A stretch of 64,000 nucleotides of DNA from Patagioenas fasciata (lineage: Eukaryota; Chordata; Aves; Columbiformes; Columbidae): assembly GCF_037038585.1 (NCBI RefSeq), contig NC_092520.1:119643001-119707000 (forward strand), in the 5' to 3' direction. A model generated the notes under the pieces. That model had not been told where the DNA came from, did not search any database, and was given only the letters and a program-made list of their open reading frames with translations. Every line of letters begins with the position of its first letter. Position 1 is the first letter of the stretch. Below, in pieces: positions 12,758-26,621 of this stretch. The position numbers and the translations under genes were made by a program.

Positions 12758-15700
12758 TCCTGGAAATGAAAGAAGGCATGATCAGTCTCAAGCAAGATGA
12801 AGAGACCTTTGCCAGTATAACTGCCACATTGTTGTCATCTTAGCAGTGTCTCCCAAAAGAGAGAGCTGCTGCTATCAGATTTCTGTCTTTCATGGCACTG
12901 GGCTCAGACATGAGGTGTAAACGAATACTGTGTAGAAGCAATTTGCTCTGTAAAATGTGTCTCTGAAAGTGAGAAAGGATGAAAAATCCTGCCTCTTAGT
13001 CAAGGAAGCTGAGAACACTCAGTGGTGGCCACGGGCAATTCCTGATTAGATGGTCACAATTTGGAAATCTTTGGGTCTTTTGAGTTTGCCAGTTCTATTC
13101 CGGCAGAAGTTTTCTTGCTCAGGTCTCGTCAATCTTGCACAGTTAAGAAATAAATGTGATTGATAGTTTTTTTCAGGGGATCTGGTTCTGGAAACTCAGG
13201 TTTATATCTGTCCCAGCTATCTTTAGGAACTTAAATTGAGTGGTAAGTTAGGAGTCTGGATGCTCCAGGCTTTCTGGTGATGAGTAGACCAGCATGTCCA
13301 GGAGATAGATGTTTTTCCATTCACTGAAAATGCCAGATGGTCTCTGAAAAGAACATCAGAGCGCCTCACATGCAGAACTTCAGTAGCTGTGAGGAATGCC
13401 CCAAAACAGGTCAAACTAATTTGGACTTCTGAATTATGAATAACCCAATTAGTTCATGCCTGTCTGGGCATTAATGATCAGGTTAAGTACTAGCTGGTAA
13501 AAATGTATTTCTCGTAGTTTTTTTTATGTACTATCTGCCAGGATTTTGGTTATGTTTTGTCCATGAAGTGAAGGAAAACGGGAAGTTTAAAATAAACTAA
13601 AGGAAATTAACAAGGAATTCACTTGTTTTCTGTGGTGAATCTGTGATGAATCTGCATCTGTATTTCTTTTGTGGGTGAGGATATTGAATAAAGCTTTATT
13701 TGTTAAGGCTTCCTATTCTAGTACATGACCAAATTATGGCACCTCTTGAAACTGAGTTGTATATACATCTTCCAAAAGCATCTAAGGAATGCTACCCTAA
13801 AATTTTGGAGGATAAATGAAGATTGCTAGCTCCAGTAATTTCAGAGCAAGAGGAGATTTAGTTGCATGGCTTCTATTGGCTCATATGTTTTAAAATAACA
13901 GGAAATAAGGATTCAACTCAATTTGAGTAAGTACACAGCCAGAAATCCATCTGTTAAGACCGTTCAATTGTTTAGAAGCAAATTCTTCACTGAGATGGAG
14001 AGGCTATAGCTAAGATATTATTTGAAGGGTCTTTTTACATCTGACATTTAAAGAGTTGGTATTTATTCGTCTTTTTATCTCTTTTTTTTTTTTCCATGAT
14101 TTATAGAAAGTATGTTTTGGAAAAAAAAAGAAAGAGCTTGAGCTAAAAAATGACTGAGCTCGTATTTGAAAGTCCTTACCTTTTGAGTTCTCAGTTGCTA
14201 GTGTAGAAAAGTGCAGTAAATATCTCTGCTGCAGTGACTATCACTAAAGTCCAAAGGGGATATTTTCTGCAGTGTATAGTTTTTCACTATTTTTCTTCTC
14301 TGTATATTTTCCTGGAGGATGACACCAGAAAGTCACAATTGTCACACTCTTGCAGAAAGAGGCAATCTCTACAATGCATACAGCTGTGTTGTTTTGACCA
14401 CACAATCTCAGTTGTAGGCTCTGCTTCAAGAATGTAGAAGGAGGGGACAACTGGTTCTTTTCTTCTAACCTTACAGGGTCAAAATCCAGGTGTGGGTAAA
14501 ATCCATTATCCACAGGACACTGTGCTAATTACAGCTATTAAAGGAGTGCAACCCACAGTGTAGCTAAACAGTTGGATTTCTCTCAGTGGTCCAGCACTAT
14601 AGCTATTCTGTCTCTTGGCACCCCTCCTTCAGTCCCCTGTGCACATGGGGTCTTGCACAGTGGAGTATCACTGATTTATTATTCCTACTGATCCTGCTCA
14701 ATAAAATCCTAAACTAGTTCTAAAGCTCCAGACACAGTTAAGGTATAAACCTAGAAATATTATTTATATTCCTAAACCAACTCTCCTTCTTTGCAATATG
14801 AGGGAAAAGTGGTAGCCTTCAATAAAACATAAAATGTATTAAAATACAGAATAATTAATACTATGAAAAAAGCACAACTGTACATCCTTCGAAGTTCCTT
14901 TACAGTTACAATAGATCAAATTTGTATAACAATTTTAAATTTGAAAGATTCAAGAAGTATATTAAGAACTGAATGTATTGAGTAAAAATACAGCACTTAT
15001 TAAAGAGAACCACTATTCAGATTTGGTTTTGAACTTAATTGTTGCATACAATCTGCAATTGAATCTATAGGAAGAAGTTTTAGTGAAGAGAATGTCTTTA
15101 CGTGAGCTTGAATTTAAGCAGGTCACTGATATTGAAAGTTCCTGTTGTTTTTGTAAGGCCATTGTAGTCTTTCAGTGATGAGAAATCCTGGGGCTCAGTT
15201 TTGTGTCTTATCAGTGAGATAGCCCTGATTTAGATAAATATTTTATCTATGGATAAACAACTCATAATCCAAATCAAGGAGTGATATTTTGGGCAATGGG
15301 ATTGATTTGAGATCTTTCGAAAGAAAAGGATGTTGCTGCTCCTGACTTTGAACAGTAGGCAAAACAAACAAGGAAATTCAGGAAATGTCTCTCAGTTTTT
15401 TTCGAAAGAACTCAGTGCGGTCTTTAGCAGTGCCTCTATATTGTATAGATCGAGAGGCAAAATACAGCAGGTATTTTGTATATCTTACACTAAATATCCG
15501 ATTCACTTTTTGAATATACTTTGCATTGTGTCTATGATGTTTGCAACAATGGAATAAGTAACACAGACTTAAATAGTGATTGCTATCCATCCATTCAATG
15601 GCAGTTCTAGTTGCTTGTTCTTAATGAAGAACTCATCCAGGTGTTAAATCAAAATTTTGGGGTTTTGTTGTAGCATGAAGAACAACATCATCAGATATAA

Positions 15701-17252
15701 GCACAAGGAATCTTTTCTCTATATTGATATTTGAGTACCAAAACTGTCCTCTTGCAGTTTTCTGGAACCGCCAGAATGTGTAAGGTTTTATAAAAATCCA
15801 CTTGCTGTTTTCCCTAGCTCTTTCACAACATTCAAACTCTGGGTGATATTCATACTTCTTTAGCATGAAGTCCTTGAAGCCCAGCAGTTCTGTAAAATCC
15901 TTAGTGTAAGAGCCAGCCTTATTACCAGAGCCCTTGCAGCTAAAGTAGATTCTCTAATCTTTAAGATTACCAAAGATAATCATCTGTAGCATGGAGGATA
16001 TACAGAAGAAAGTTGTGAATGTGGAATGTAAAAGCAGCTAAAACTGAGTGTGTACCATTGATAGATGTACCTTTGTCTGTGTTCAGGCAATATCAGAGGC
16101 TTGCTTGCCCTTAAGACACTGAGTTAATATGGAAAAACAACCCAAACGTATTGAACCTCATCAATTTTTCTGAGCAAGGACATTTTTCTAAGCCTAGAAA
16201 GAGCTACCTTGGCAAACATGCATATATAGATGTATGTATGTTATTAAGGATGAAATATGAAGTATATGGGGTAAAGGATGCTGTTTCACCTGTACTGATG
16301 AGGATTTATTGTTTCAATGGTAAATCTTAGATTTTAAAATGGAAAGGAAGAGAGCTTTCTGTAATATGTAGAATTCTATTCTATTTAAATTGATTTAGAA
16401 AAATAATTTATACCAAACATCAAAATCACTTGATTATAACTCTTGCATTACTCATGAATTTGAAATGCTTGTATCAATGATTTTCAATCTGTGTTAAATA
16501 ATTGCATGCTATGAAGTTCTGCAAATTAGAGATAGGATAGTGATCAGAGATGACATCGAAGACTCCTACAAAGCATATGTGCAGTTTTGTTTAATTATAT
16601 TTACTTGCTTTGTGCATTTGTCTATCATAAATTACAGAAGGTTCTTTCCCGAAGCCTTGGCTACTTCTATTTTCAGAATAATATAGAACATTCAAACTCA
16701 TTACGTTGTATTGGTGAGTTGCTGCAATACAGGAATACAGACTCTGCAGAGTTGTCAGAGGAAGAGGCATATTCTGTTAGAAGGTAGCACTCAGACTATC
16801 AGACAGAACAAGAGAGTAAAGCTCTAGTAAGCTTCAAATCACTTAAGTGCAGAAGATAATAATGGACTATCTACTTTCCTTCCTCTGTAGACACTTTCCA
16901 GACAATATCCCCTTTTCTGTACCTTGAGTGGTGCCACAGAGAAGAGAAAAAAAATCTCAGCCTGCAATATCCATACTGATTTATATTGATGAATTAGACC
17001 CTCTATATGATGCTAAAGAAAGTTATAATCATACCCTAGATATTTTATCTATAAATATTAATAAATAGCACAGTTGTGGTTAGCACAGTTAAACCAAAAA
17101 TGTACACTAGCAGGAGTTGTTAAACTGTGTAAACAAGGAACCTGAACCATAGCAAAACATAACAGGTAGGCTCCAATCAAAAGTCAATTTGATTAAAGTC
17201 AGAATCTAAAATTAAAACAGCTTAAAATTCTAAAATAACTTAATGGAGGGAC

Positions 17253-17268
17253 ATATATATATATATAT
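17253..17268. repeat. (AT)n microsatellite
   Basis: About eight AT units, followed by TAATTAATTAA. Confidence 0.8.
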
Positions 17269-20049
17269 AATTAATTAACATCATCTTGTTCTGCTCAGCT
17301 TCCAAGTAAGTTATGATAAAGATGAATAATGTACTTTTATGCCAGCTGTCTATACTGTTTTGCAATATTTGATCCCTAATAATGCCATATGTGGAGAAGC
17401 TGTGAAACTGAGCTGACACAGTTTTAGCCACCGAATCTAAAATCAGAAATAAAAAAATGTGCAAACTGGGGCTTGTGTGCAGCACTGAAGGCTTTAAATG
17501 GAAACTACTTGAATATATGTTTCAGGCCATGAGGGAATGGTATGTCAGAGTACACTGCTTACACTGTCCCTTGTTATACCCATTTATTTTACCCTTGTAC
17601 TGTGCAAGCTGCCTTTGAGGAGAGAGGTGACTTTAGTTATTCTCCTCAGATTTTGTCTCTTACAGATGTCTGGATTTGAAAGAAGCTTATGGATTTTTTT
17701 TTTATGTCATTAAACCAGCGAGTACAAGAAGTTCAGCAGCCTGCATTATTTATTTCACACTTCTGGTAGAAAAGTGACAAATTTAAATTTCACCTTTTCC
17801 TCTTATAGCAAAAGAAAGTAATGAGCACTGAATAGTGCAATACTTACAGTAACTGTCTTATTGGTGGTGTAGTAGTGGTAATAAAAAATGGCAAAGTTCA
17901 CCTGATTAGAAGTGTTGGACTGAATACTGTTCAGTGAATTTTTTTATAAGTTAACTAACCCAGAAGTTTGATTCACTTTTTTTTTTTTCTTTTTTCCAAT
18001 AAACTTTGTATGTATGTATTTGTGCAGAAACATCCCATTCAAAAAAAAGTTGATATCATATGCAATCTATAACATATAACAACGCTGAATGAGTTCATGC
18101 ATACCTTCTTCCCCTTGCTGCCTATGACTTGTGGTTCCTTGTTATTTTAGGAACTGTTAATGGTTTAATTGACCTTGATTCCATAGCTCTTTATTGACTG
18201 CAAAGTTTGATTATACAAGGCTCATTAATTTTTACACATAAAAATTATTAGAAGATATTCAAGACTTGCAGACACTTAACAGATGAGTATAAATGGCTTT
18301 GTTTAATGAGGCAAATCTGGATTAGTTTTGTGTGAAACAGAAAATTTCTGAAAACTATGAAGGCTGTCTCCTGTAACACTAACCAAAACCATCCCTGTCC
18401 ATTGTTCACTTCTGTAACCAAATGTTACATTTGCTCAGTTTGTGCTTTAAATAGAGAAATGGAATATGCTATAGAAAGATGCTACGCACGTCAGTCTACC
18501 TTTATTTAATACTGTAAATCATGTGGGAGACTGCCCAGAGTTTTCTCTCAAAAATGGACAGAAAGGAAGGAGCTATCTTCCCTCAGTAAGTTTTGCTTTG
18601 ACACTGTAATGGGACGGTTTGATTACAGCAACAAAGCAGGGCTGAGGGTTCTCAACCTATGGCTCCAGAGCAAACTCCTGGTTTCAGAGTGAGAACCCTT
18701 GCCTGGGACAAAACACTGCAAATATCTGTGCACGTGTAAATCTGGTCCTTGCACAGATGTTTGTCCACAGCCAGGGAAAAGCTGTTTTCATGGCTTCTGT
18801 TGACATGGAAACAGGGTAGTCTTTTTGCGTCTGCATTAGATAGCCAGAGATACAGGAAAGAGAAGACTCAGAAAGTGTCTCAGTTAAGCACAGGTGTAGT
18901 GTTATCCACTGTCAGACCACATGGAAGAGCAGTGGTCTGAAATGCTCACAACAAAGCAACACTTTTCTGTAGACAATCCACTTTTAAGCTTGCTTGCTGT
19001 TGCACAAAGCACTATCACCTTTATGTTTGAGAAAGTTACTGTTTATGAAGGCTGCTCACGCTAGGACAAATAGCTTTATTAATGATAATCCTTTCTCTTT
19101 GATTTCTCAGTGCTTTGAGTAGTAAGCACTAATCCTACCAGGCACTTTGAGGTGATTCTCCAGGCAAACAAACTAATGCAGCAAACCCAAGGGTCAGGCT
19201 TGCTTTTGAGCAAACAAAATTGGGCAATACCGAAGAGAGTCCTGAGAACTAACACTGTTCAGATATGTTAGATGTGCTGCTGACAAGTAAAAATCAAGAA
19301 TGGAAAATGAGACTTAAAGTGAGAGGAAATACTATGATTGCTATGGTTCTACCCCAATTTCCCAGCCCCTGCCTTTAGTAAGCTTAATGAGTTCTCCCAG
19401 AATTTATTTTCAGCACATTTCACATTATAGTCACCTGGGCAAATTCTGTTTACTGAGGGAGAGACTGTCTGAGCCCAAGGGAGGTGCATTACTTGTGGTG
19501 TGTGGTTTCTGGGTCTGAACTTGGCAGCCTCTGAAGGAGCGATGTAGCACAGGGTGATAACTGAAAACAGGTTTGAGAAGAAGTAGCTACAAATTGAAGC
19601 AGAAGGCTGGAAGAATCAGGACTGGTGGACATGGCAGTTATCAGATCAGGCTTACCAAACCTTGTCAACATCTTCCTACTTGTATGTCTAAGTTAGCTGG
19701 GAATGCAAAGGCACGGTTTAATGTGTGGGTTTTGAGCCTTTCTTGGTAGGTTTATACTTAACAAAGACTGTTGACTAGTTCCTTATATGTGCAGTTGATT
19801 TCACATTCGCTAAATATATTCAAAGTAGTTTGCCTTGAGAAATATCAGAAAGATATTTTTATGTCACCTTTCTGGATAGAAACAGTAGAAGACCTTCTGC
19901 TGAGCTTCTGCAATGATTGTTCAAGGCTAGGGCAGGTCCATGGAAAAATGATCTGTGAGGATTTCTCTGTCATTTTCTTCTCTGTAACCTTATCAGCACC
20001 AGTTCTTTAGGTGGCACGTCTGTATATTTCTATGATCACACTTCAATGT

Positions 20050-20079
20050 AAGATTTTTTTTCTTTAAGAAAAAAATCTT
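20050..20079. repeat. Near-perfect inverted repeat (AAGA-T8-CTT / AAG-A7-TCTT)
   Basis: The two arms are reverse complements except for one T in the run length, and are separated by a single base, so the segment could form a hairpin of about 14 bp in RNA. It is intronic and has no U-tail context that would make it a terminator. Confidence 0.6.
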
Positions 20080-20282
20080 TCTTGATTTCATGTTTATGAA
20101 TTATTACTATTGATAATAATGCATGTAGTCTACCAAGAATAAAAGGCAGAATAGATATGTAGGATAAAATGTATAGCTTACCTCAAACATATCACATAAC
20201 ATTGATATTAGAAATATAATATTTAATTAATTGTAATGAATCCAGTTGTTTTAATAACCATCTAACTTGTGATATAGGATGA

Positions 20283-20326
20283 GTTTCAATAGGGGTCATC
20301 AAAAAAAGTTTCAATATGAGTCATCA
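20283..20326. repeat. Two-copy tandem duplication, 25-base period
   Basis: Units GTTTCAATAGGGGTCATCA (20283-20301) and GTTTCAATATGAGTCATCA (20308-20326) differ at two positions and are separated by an A-run. The second contains an AP-1-type TGAGTCA at 20317-20323. Confidence 0.6.
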
Positions 20327-23300
20327 GAATACATTGGTTATTACAACATAGTTCTTTGATACAGTTCACCCATGTGTTATAACATTTTGAGCATACAAAC
20401 AAGCTATGCTTTTTAAGCTCTATTATTCTTAAGACTGAAGATGATTTAAAGATGAAATCAAGACTGTGTGAAGCTCTAGAAAATGCTTATCCTTCATTTG
20501 CATCAATTGGAATTGATTTAAGGTGTGCAGGTTTCCATGTACATTAACCTAGTCTTGGGTTTTCTGTGATTCAGAAGTCACAGTGTTGCTGCTTCACTTC
20601 TGAGTTAAATGTCTGCCATGTAGACAGATGTTCCTGGGAGGAGAAACAAAAGTTTGCCTCTGCTGTTAATTTCCATGTAGTTCTTTGAAGTCCACAGAGC
20701 CAATACCTCATTAAACTGCACACATGCTCTGAACAAATGAAAAAGAAATGCTGCTCCTTTCTGATAACATTTAAGGTGACAATTTCTCCTCAAGTAAAAT
20801 CTACTTGGGGAAATCAATTCACTGCTGAAGCAGAAACTTTTTCTGTAATACTTCATTATGTGAAGGCATTACTATAGCCTGTGTACAGTATAGAGCATAT
20901 GCTGTTTGGAGATCTCAACTGTATCTAGTCACAGCCATGGGACAAGTGCAGTTTCAGTCCTGTTTCTTTAATTTGAAGCCAGAGTCATATTCGTTGTCTA
21001 CAGTAATATTATTCTGATGGTGATATTTGATTGTGCTACATGTAGAGCAGAAACCTCTTATGAAATGTTTGGAGGCTGTAGACTACTGATTAGTTTTGGA
21101 ATTGAAAATTCCTTAAGTGTTCCTGCCTGACTTCTGTAATAATATCAGCTGTGTTCATTTATTCTGTTTTTACATTAAGCCACATACTTTGTGTCTTGGC
21201 TTTTACCTGCCAGAACCTACCAGGAACGGTGATGTTCCAAGTTCAGTTTAATATCTTTAGACATGCAGGGAGTGGGGAGGCATGCTTTTCTCATCTCACA
21301 TTGTCTGCAAGATATCAGCTTCTTTCTCATTCCATAGCGGGAGCAGCTCAAAGCTGTTTGAGGTTGCTGATGAGAAAACAAAACCAGTCTCCGACTCTTA
21401 ATAGATGGTGTTTAGGCCACTCACCTGAGTCAACAGATATCCATGTTCAGATCTCAACTCCACGATGAAAATCTCAGTTTGCTGCCTACTTTTTGTCAAT
21501 AATAACTGTCCATCCTGCAGTAAATAAAAATCATGCTTTCTCTTTGGACTCAATTTTGAAAAACATTTGGTCACACAAGGAATTTTTCTTGGAAGGCTTT
21601 GGATTTCATGAAATCAAGTTTAAAAGAAAAAAAACTCCTGAACATGTTTTTGAGTGTTAGTTGTTTCTCTAAGTTGACACTCTTTCCCAGTTTGAATTCA
21701 AAGCCATACCAATGTCAGTGGATAGTGAGATACAGGTTTTTGACTGGTCAGTCTGACAGTCCTTTGACACTGGTACAGTTTTGAAAATATTTTCGATCAA
21801 GTTCTTTTTCCTACTCTTTTACTTACTGGAAGAGGAAGATGTTTTTTCCTCCAATGTTCCTTCCACATCACATCTTATCTCTCATTTTTCCTTACTTCTG
21901 AACTCTATCACTTAATTTTATTTGACTTTAATTGTGTTCTATTATTTTTAGAGACTATTTTTAGAAGTTTACTCTTTTCGTGTGCACTTTCAGGTGCAGA
22001 AGTCTATATGGGTGCCATGTGTGAATACTTAGGGGAATAATCCTACCTATTATTTGGCAAACTGATCTCTGGCTGACCTCAAACATTTACTAAGTAAAAA
22101 AAAGGAGTATTGTCTTCTGAACTGTTTCTCTCAAAGTCAGACCAGAAGAATATCCACTGAGCAGTAATGTTTAACAGGGACATAATGAGAAGTGTAAGTA
22201 TGTGCCAATGGGAGCCAAGGAAGGCTTGTGCTTACAATAAAGGATTGTCAATATCATGGTATATGACAAAAGAGATGATTTGCCATAGTATAAAAAAAAA
22301 TTCTCTTAGATTGTTAGTGCTTTTGTTCAAAATTTAAGTGAAGGAATAGAATGTAGGAGTCACTGTCACTTCCTGAGTCGTGTCTTAGATCAGAAACATT
22401 TGCTGAAGATATCTGCTTTGTGGAAGCCAAGTATACAGCATTTCAGTCCGAGGCATTACTCATGGGAAAGCTATAGAAAATAGGTTAGTCTTTTTGAGCT
22501 CTGAATACCTGACTTCTCTGCCAGATTGTTAAAAGTTTAGAGAAAACACAGATATAGATTTGTTACTGGAAAAGGCTAAGGAGCAAAGAGAAGCATGTAG
22601 TTCTTTCAAAAGGATAGATGCACACTATAAACACAACAGCTTATTTTTCTTTGTTGTCCCCCTCTCTTAAGGGGACCTGTATAATATAATTTAGTGAAGT
22701 TCAGTGAATGCGGTTATACTCTTTTATGTAATAAAGAACCATTGCAGTTTAGTAAGAAATCTTTGTATCTGTAGTGATCCCTTTGCCTTACCAGAGAGAT
22801 GTGAAACAGATCAATTCCCCTGCATTGTGCCACTCCTTGTGTTTTAAATTTCTGCTAAAAAAAAATCTTAGTAATTAGTTACCTTCTCTATAAAAAGGTC
22901 ACTAGTTTCTCAGTGTTAGGTTTGTGTAAGGATAAAAAGCATCAGTTTTTCTCAGCATCCTCAAGCTATTTCATCCTTTGTTTTCAGATGGTGATGGTGC
23001 CACCCTTGTGTCTGTAAAACCAAAAACCAGAAAGTTTGTCTTGAATGCAAGTCTCTGGTGTCATTTTGACAACTGCTAGATTGGTGTTAAATTCCTTCCT
23101 TATTTTTCTGTCTTACGTAGAATCAGAGAATGATACCAGGCTTATATTTCAAAGCGTGAAATTTTTATAGAATGTGAAGACACAGTCTGTATGTTTTCAA
23201 GCCTATGCAACAGAAATGGATTTTTCTTTTCCAACTGGTACGTCTTGGGAATTTAGTGCAGAATAAACAGAGGACGGGTGACAAACAGAGCACAACTGTA

Positions 23301-23327
23301 AACTGGTATTTATTTTCTGAACTGCAG

Positions 23328-23421
23328 GTAATGGAACATTGATTGGAGCATCTGCGAACGTTGTTTGTGCAGGAATTGCTGAACAACATGGGTATGGCTT
23401 CTCTTTCATGGAGTTTTTCAG
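23328..23421 (+). CDS. OCA2: OCA2 (P protein), penultimate coding exon
   Basis: This 94-bp exon completes the Gly codon begun at 9679 and encodes [21 protein letters not shown] followed by YGFSFMEFF. The [12 protein letters not shown] run is the most conserved C-terminal signature of OCA2 and resembles the GN-T-IG-ANV motif of ArsB/NhaD-type transporters, where it lies in a helix-loop element of the transport domain. The acceptor is TTTTCTGAACTGCAG and the donor TTCAG|GTACAA. The exon ends two bases into an Arg codon (phase 2). The 13.6 kb intron before it and the 36.5 kb intron after it fit the very large introns known at this locus. No stop or frameshift is present. An alternative reading as a lone pseudo-exon is unlikely, because splice sites and phase match both neighbours. 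Confidence 0.97.
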
Positions 23422-26400
23422 GTACAATTTTAAGCTTCTTGCCTTAAATCTGACACTTTTTATTTCTCTAGGCATAGGCAAACAATGGATCCTCCAAGTA
23501 GAAAGTCTGGTGAAAGAGTTTATAAAATAGACCTGTGTTCCTAAACTTTTTTGGCAACTGAAATGTGGGTGGAGGACAGATCACTTTATTTTTGCATTGT
23601 GTAGATAGAATGCATAAAGGTGGTGGAACACAGTGGAATCCCAGGAGAAAGAAAGCCTCAGAAATTCCTGCTTTATCACCCTCAAACTTATCTTCAGCTC
23701 TGTAGGAATACTAAATTGTTGCTTTATTGTTAAATACATTTTAAACATATAGTCTCATCTGCACATTTTCACAAATATTCAATCTAAGTGGGATGTTACA
23801 GTTTAGGTTACTCTGTGATCCCCTGAGTAAAATTATTTATCTAAAAGCAATTATTTATTCTGACCAACTGTTTAGCAAGTGTGAGTGAAGGTGCAATGAG
23901 CAGCTAATAACAGCTCAAGTAATTATTTAATAATTGTTTAATAAATAATTAATCATTGCCATTTGATAATGGAAGTTCCTCTGCAGATCATTTTTCAGCA
24001 GAAATTTAAACAACAAGGTGTACTTAATGTACTTAATGCATACAACAGTTTAATATTTTTCTAAACACCTTCAGTTTTTGAGACTGTGGTTGAAAACTGT
24101 GAAGGGAAGCGGACGAATACTAGACTAGACATGAAGTTAAAGTATAGTTGATCTAACTGAAACATAATTCCTTTTTATTTTTCTGCATATTTAGGGAAGA
24201 GGATACTGTCAAATTCAAACCAATAGTTTGTAATTTCTCAACTTTCCTTTACATTGTTTACTTCGAAGCCTTCAAACCTGCATAATTGATAAGATTAAAC
24301 ATACAGGGATGTCTAGACCAGAGCCAATAATAATGTTAAAAAAAAAAAGATAATCTAAACCATTCTTGCTAAAATTATTGCTATGAGCATGTGCTGCTCA
24401 CAAGACAGTGTATCTCTTCACCCATAGTTTTCTGATGATATGTCTTAGAAAGGCAGAATGCCTACCAAATCAAAGTCTTGGTTGTCAGGACCTTTGAGAC
24501 TGAACTACAGTCTTACATAGTATACAATGATAACTAACAGACCTCTTGGACATCAAACCCTTGTACAAAATGATAGCAATACAGCAATAATGGGCTTGTG
24601 GATTGTTCTGTTCATGTTTTGCAAGCGTTCCTCTTGTCTTGCAGGACTTAACTTGTATTTAGCATTAACAGTGTCTTCTGTGTAGGTTTTGTAATGAAAT
24701 GTTCTCAAAGCTTCCATGACACTGACTGAGTATCTAAGCAGAAAAAAAAGATGTAAAGCTTGACCGTCCTCTTTAGCAGCATTCACTGGAATTCTTTGGG
24801 AACACTAAAGACAATATACAGATTGTTCTGAAATCATCTTCTATGCTTATGCTTTCAGTAGAAATGATTACTGGGGAAGATTGTAGCCATTGTGAGCAAA
24901 GATGTGACGACTGAATCCAGAGTGATGACAGGAAGATAGCAATGGATATTAATTATCAGAAAGAATGTAAAAGCCAACTTTTATTGGCTTCTTCTCAATC
25001 GCCAAGCAGGCAGATCATAAACTCCTTTGTAATTTGTCTTAGGAAATGATTTGTTTCAGTTGAATGTGCCTCAATTCAATATTTTCTGAGGCATTAAGAA
25101 GTGTTGTATGTATCCCTTGAGGATTTTGATCTTGCTTGCTTTTATTTATGAAGGTTGTCTTAAAGCAAGAAGTGATTTTTCTACCTTTCTTCCTCTTTGC
25201 CCAAGATCACTCGTTAGGTTTCACATTCCTATTCAGAGTCCCCTGGAGTGCTTCTACAATTACAGACACAGATTGTTAATTTCTCATCCTGCAAACCCCT
25301 GTGAGTTACCAGGGAAAAAATCATGGCTACCATGTCTGGGGAGATGATGGCCCTCTACTGCCTGACTTTTGAAAAGGTGTCTTCGGTGCAACATGGGCTG
25401 GCATTGTTTTGTTCTTCTCAAGGGCCTTTGCTAGAAGCAGCTTATTTGCATATCATGTTTTGACATGGTGGTCTGAGTAGAGACTCTTGGCAAGGTTGCT
25501 AAGCATGGCTGGTAAGTACACCTTGCTTGACACAAACAGGGGTGAAGAGGCTCTGGAGGCTGTGGGTGCCTCGTGGTGAGAGGCATCATGATGACTCTGT
25601 GTAAGGAGAGAAAAGGCAAGAAACAGTCTCTGTGTCATGTAAATGGGATGATGGGCTCATGACCTTTCCCATGTGGATCTTTGTGCAGTGGCACTTGGTG
25701 CAATTTGAGGTTCCTCTGCCCCTTTGTTTTTAGAGAAGGGAGCAGTGGCAGCCCAGTGCTGTTCTGCTACCCAGCCAAAGCCTTAGGTGGTCAGGTGCCA
25801 TAACTTGTCCCAAAAGCTCTGGGCTGACCAGCTTGATATGCTACTATCTGGAGTGCCTTCAGCAGAAGAAATCCTGTGCCAGGAGGGTGCCATGCCTAAA
25901 TGACCATGAATGCTATAGTCTAACAGAAATCTAGTATCCTGGGAAAGGTTGCCCTTCAGACCCACGTCTAATTGCTTTCTTCCTTAGATAAAGAGTGCTA
26001 CCTGCCCAAGGAGCTGGGAGCACTTATCTCCTTCCAGACTTCTGGGTATAGCTGGATGAAAGGGGAGGACAGCCAGCCCTGGTGTCCCAACATCCACACA
26101 ACTCAGGCCTATATGCTGGAAATGCAGCACCTCTGAGGAGGTCCCAGTAGAGTGGCATGTAGGTGGGAAAGATTACAATGAGAAAGGAAGGAGAAAGGCA
26201 TATGTTCTCCCCCCCTGAAGCACCATAAGGCAGCCTGGTGTCCAGAGTATGCTGCTGGTTGAGGAGATAACAGATGCCAGCCATACATGTCCGGCTGCAA
26301 GTGTGCTGGCCAGTATCACCGAGCATCTTACCCAGAACACATTCAGGTCTTGTTCCTTTTGCCCACATTACCTGTAAACAAATGTAGAAACCAGTTCTGC

Positions 26401-26621
26401 CCAAACAGTCCTCACAAGAGGAAGGACAAGACTGCCTCTGTGAAAAGGTTCCTCTGTTGCTATGAATTCAACTTGCTGTTTCTGGCCCTTGGGAGCTTAT
26501 CTTGACACTTCATTATGTTCCTCTAAAAAAGATTCCCATGTCCCTTAGAATATAAAAATACTGTAAGAAACTTTATCATTATGGAAGTATTTTTACCTTT
26601 GAATCTGTAATACGTGGTGGT
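23422..26621. other. Start of the 36.5 kb OCA2 intron
   Basis: AT-rich sequence with a short inverted repeat at 23921-23950 (AATTATTTA / TAAATAATT). From about 25370 to 26480 the base composition is noticeably more GC-rich, with several overlapping open frames on both strands, none of which I recognise and none with convincing exon borders. This patch may be an unrecognised old repeat. Confidence 0.45.

Larger units (their letters stand above)
12758..23327. other. Rest of the 13.6 kb OCA2 intron
   Basis: AT-rich intron with no recognised gene. It contains an (AT)n run at 17253-17268, a near-perfect inverted repeat at 20050-20079, and a short tandem duplication at 20283-20326. A possible trace of a minus-strand CR1 end (TAGAATCAGAGAATGATACC, 23119-23138) is too short to call. 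Open frames such as 14244-14513 and 21151-21468 are not recognisable as exons. The last bases form the acceptor of the exon at 23328. Confidence 0.5.

Noticed and set aside
12213..12827. Two overlapping minus-strand open frames of about 190-200 codons
   Set aside because: They consist of Gly/Arg/Lys/Glu repeats produced by translating the polypyrimidine microsatellite; there is no gene context.
20050..20079. Hairpin as a transcription terminator or microRNA precursor
   Set aside because: The stem is short and made of A/T runs; it lacks the length and loop of a microRNA precursor, and a bacterial-type terminator has no meaning in this genome.
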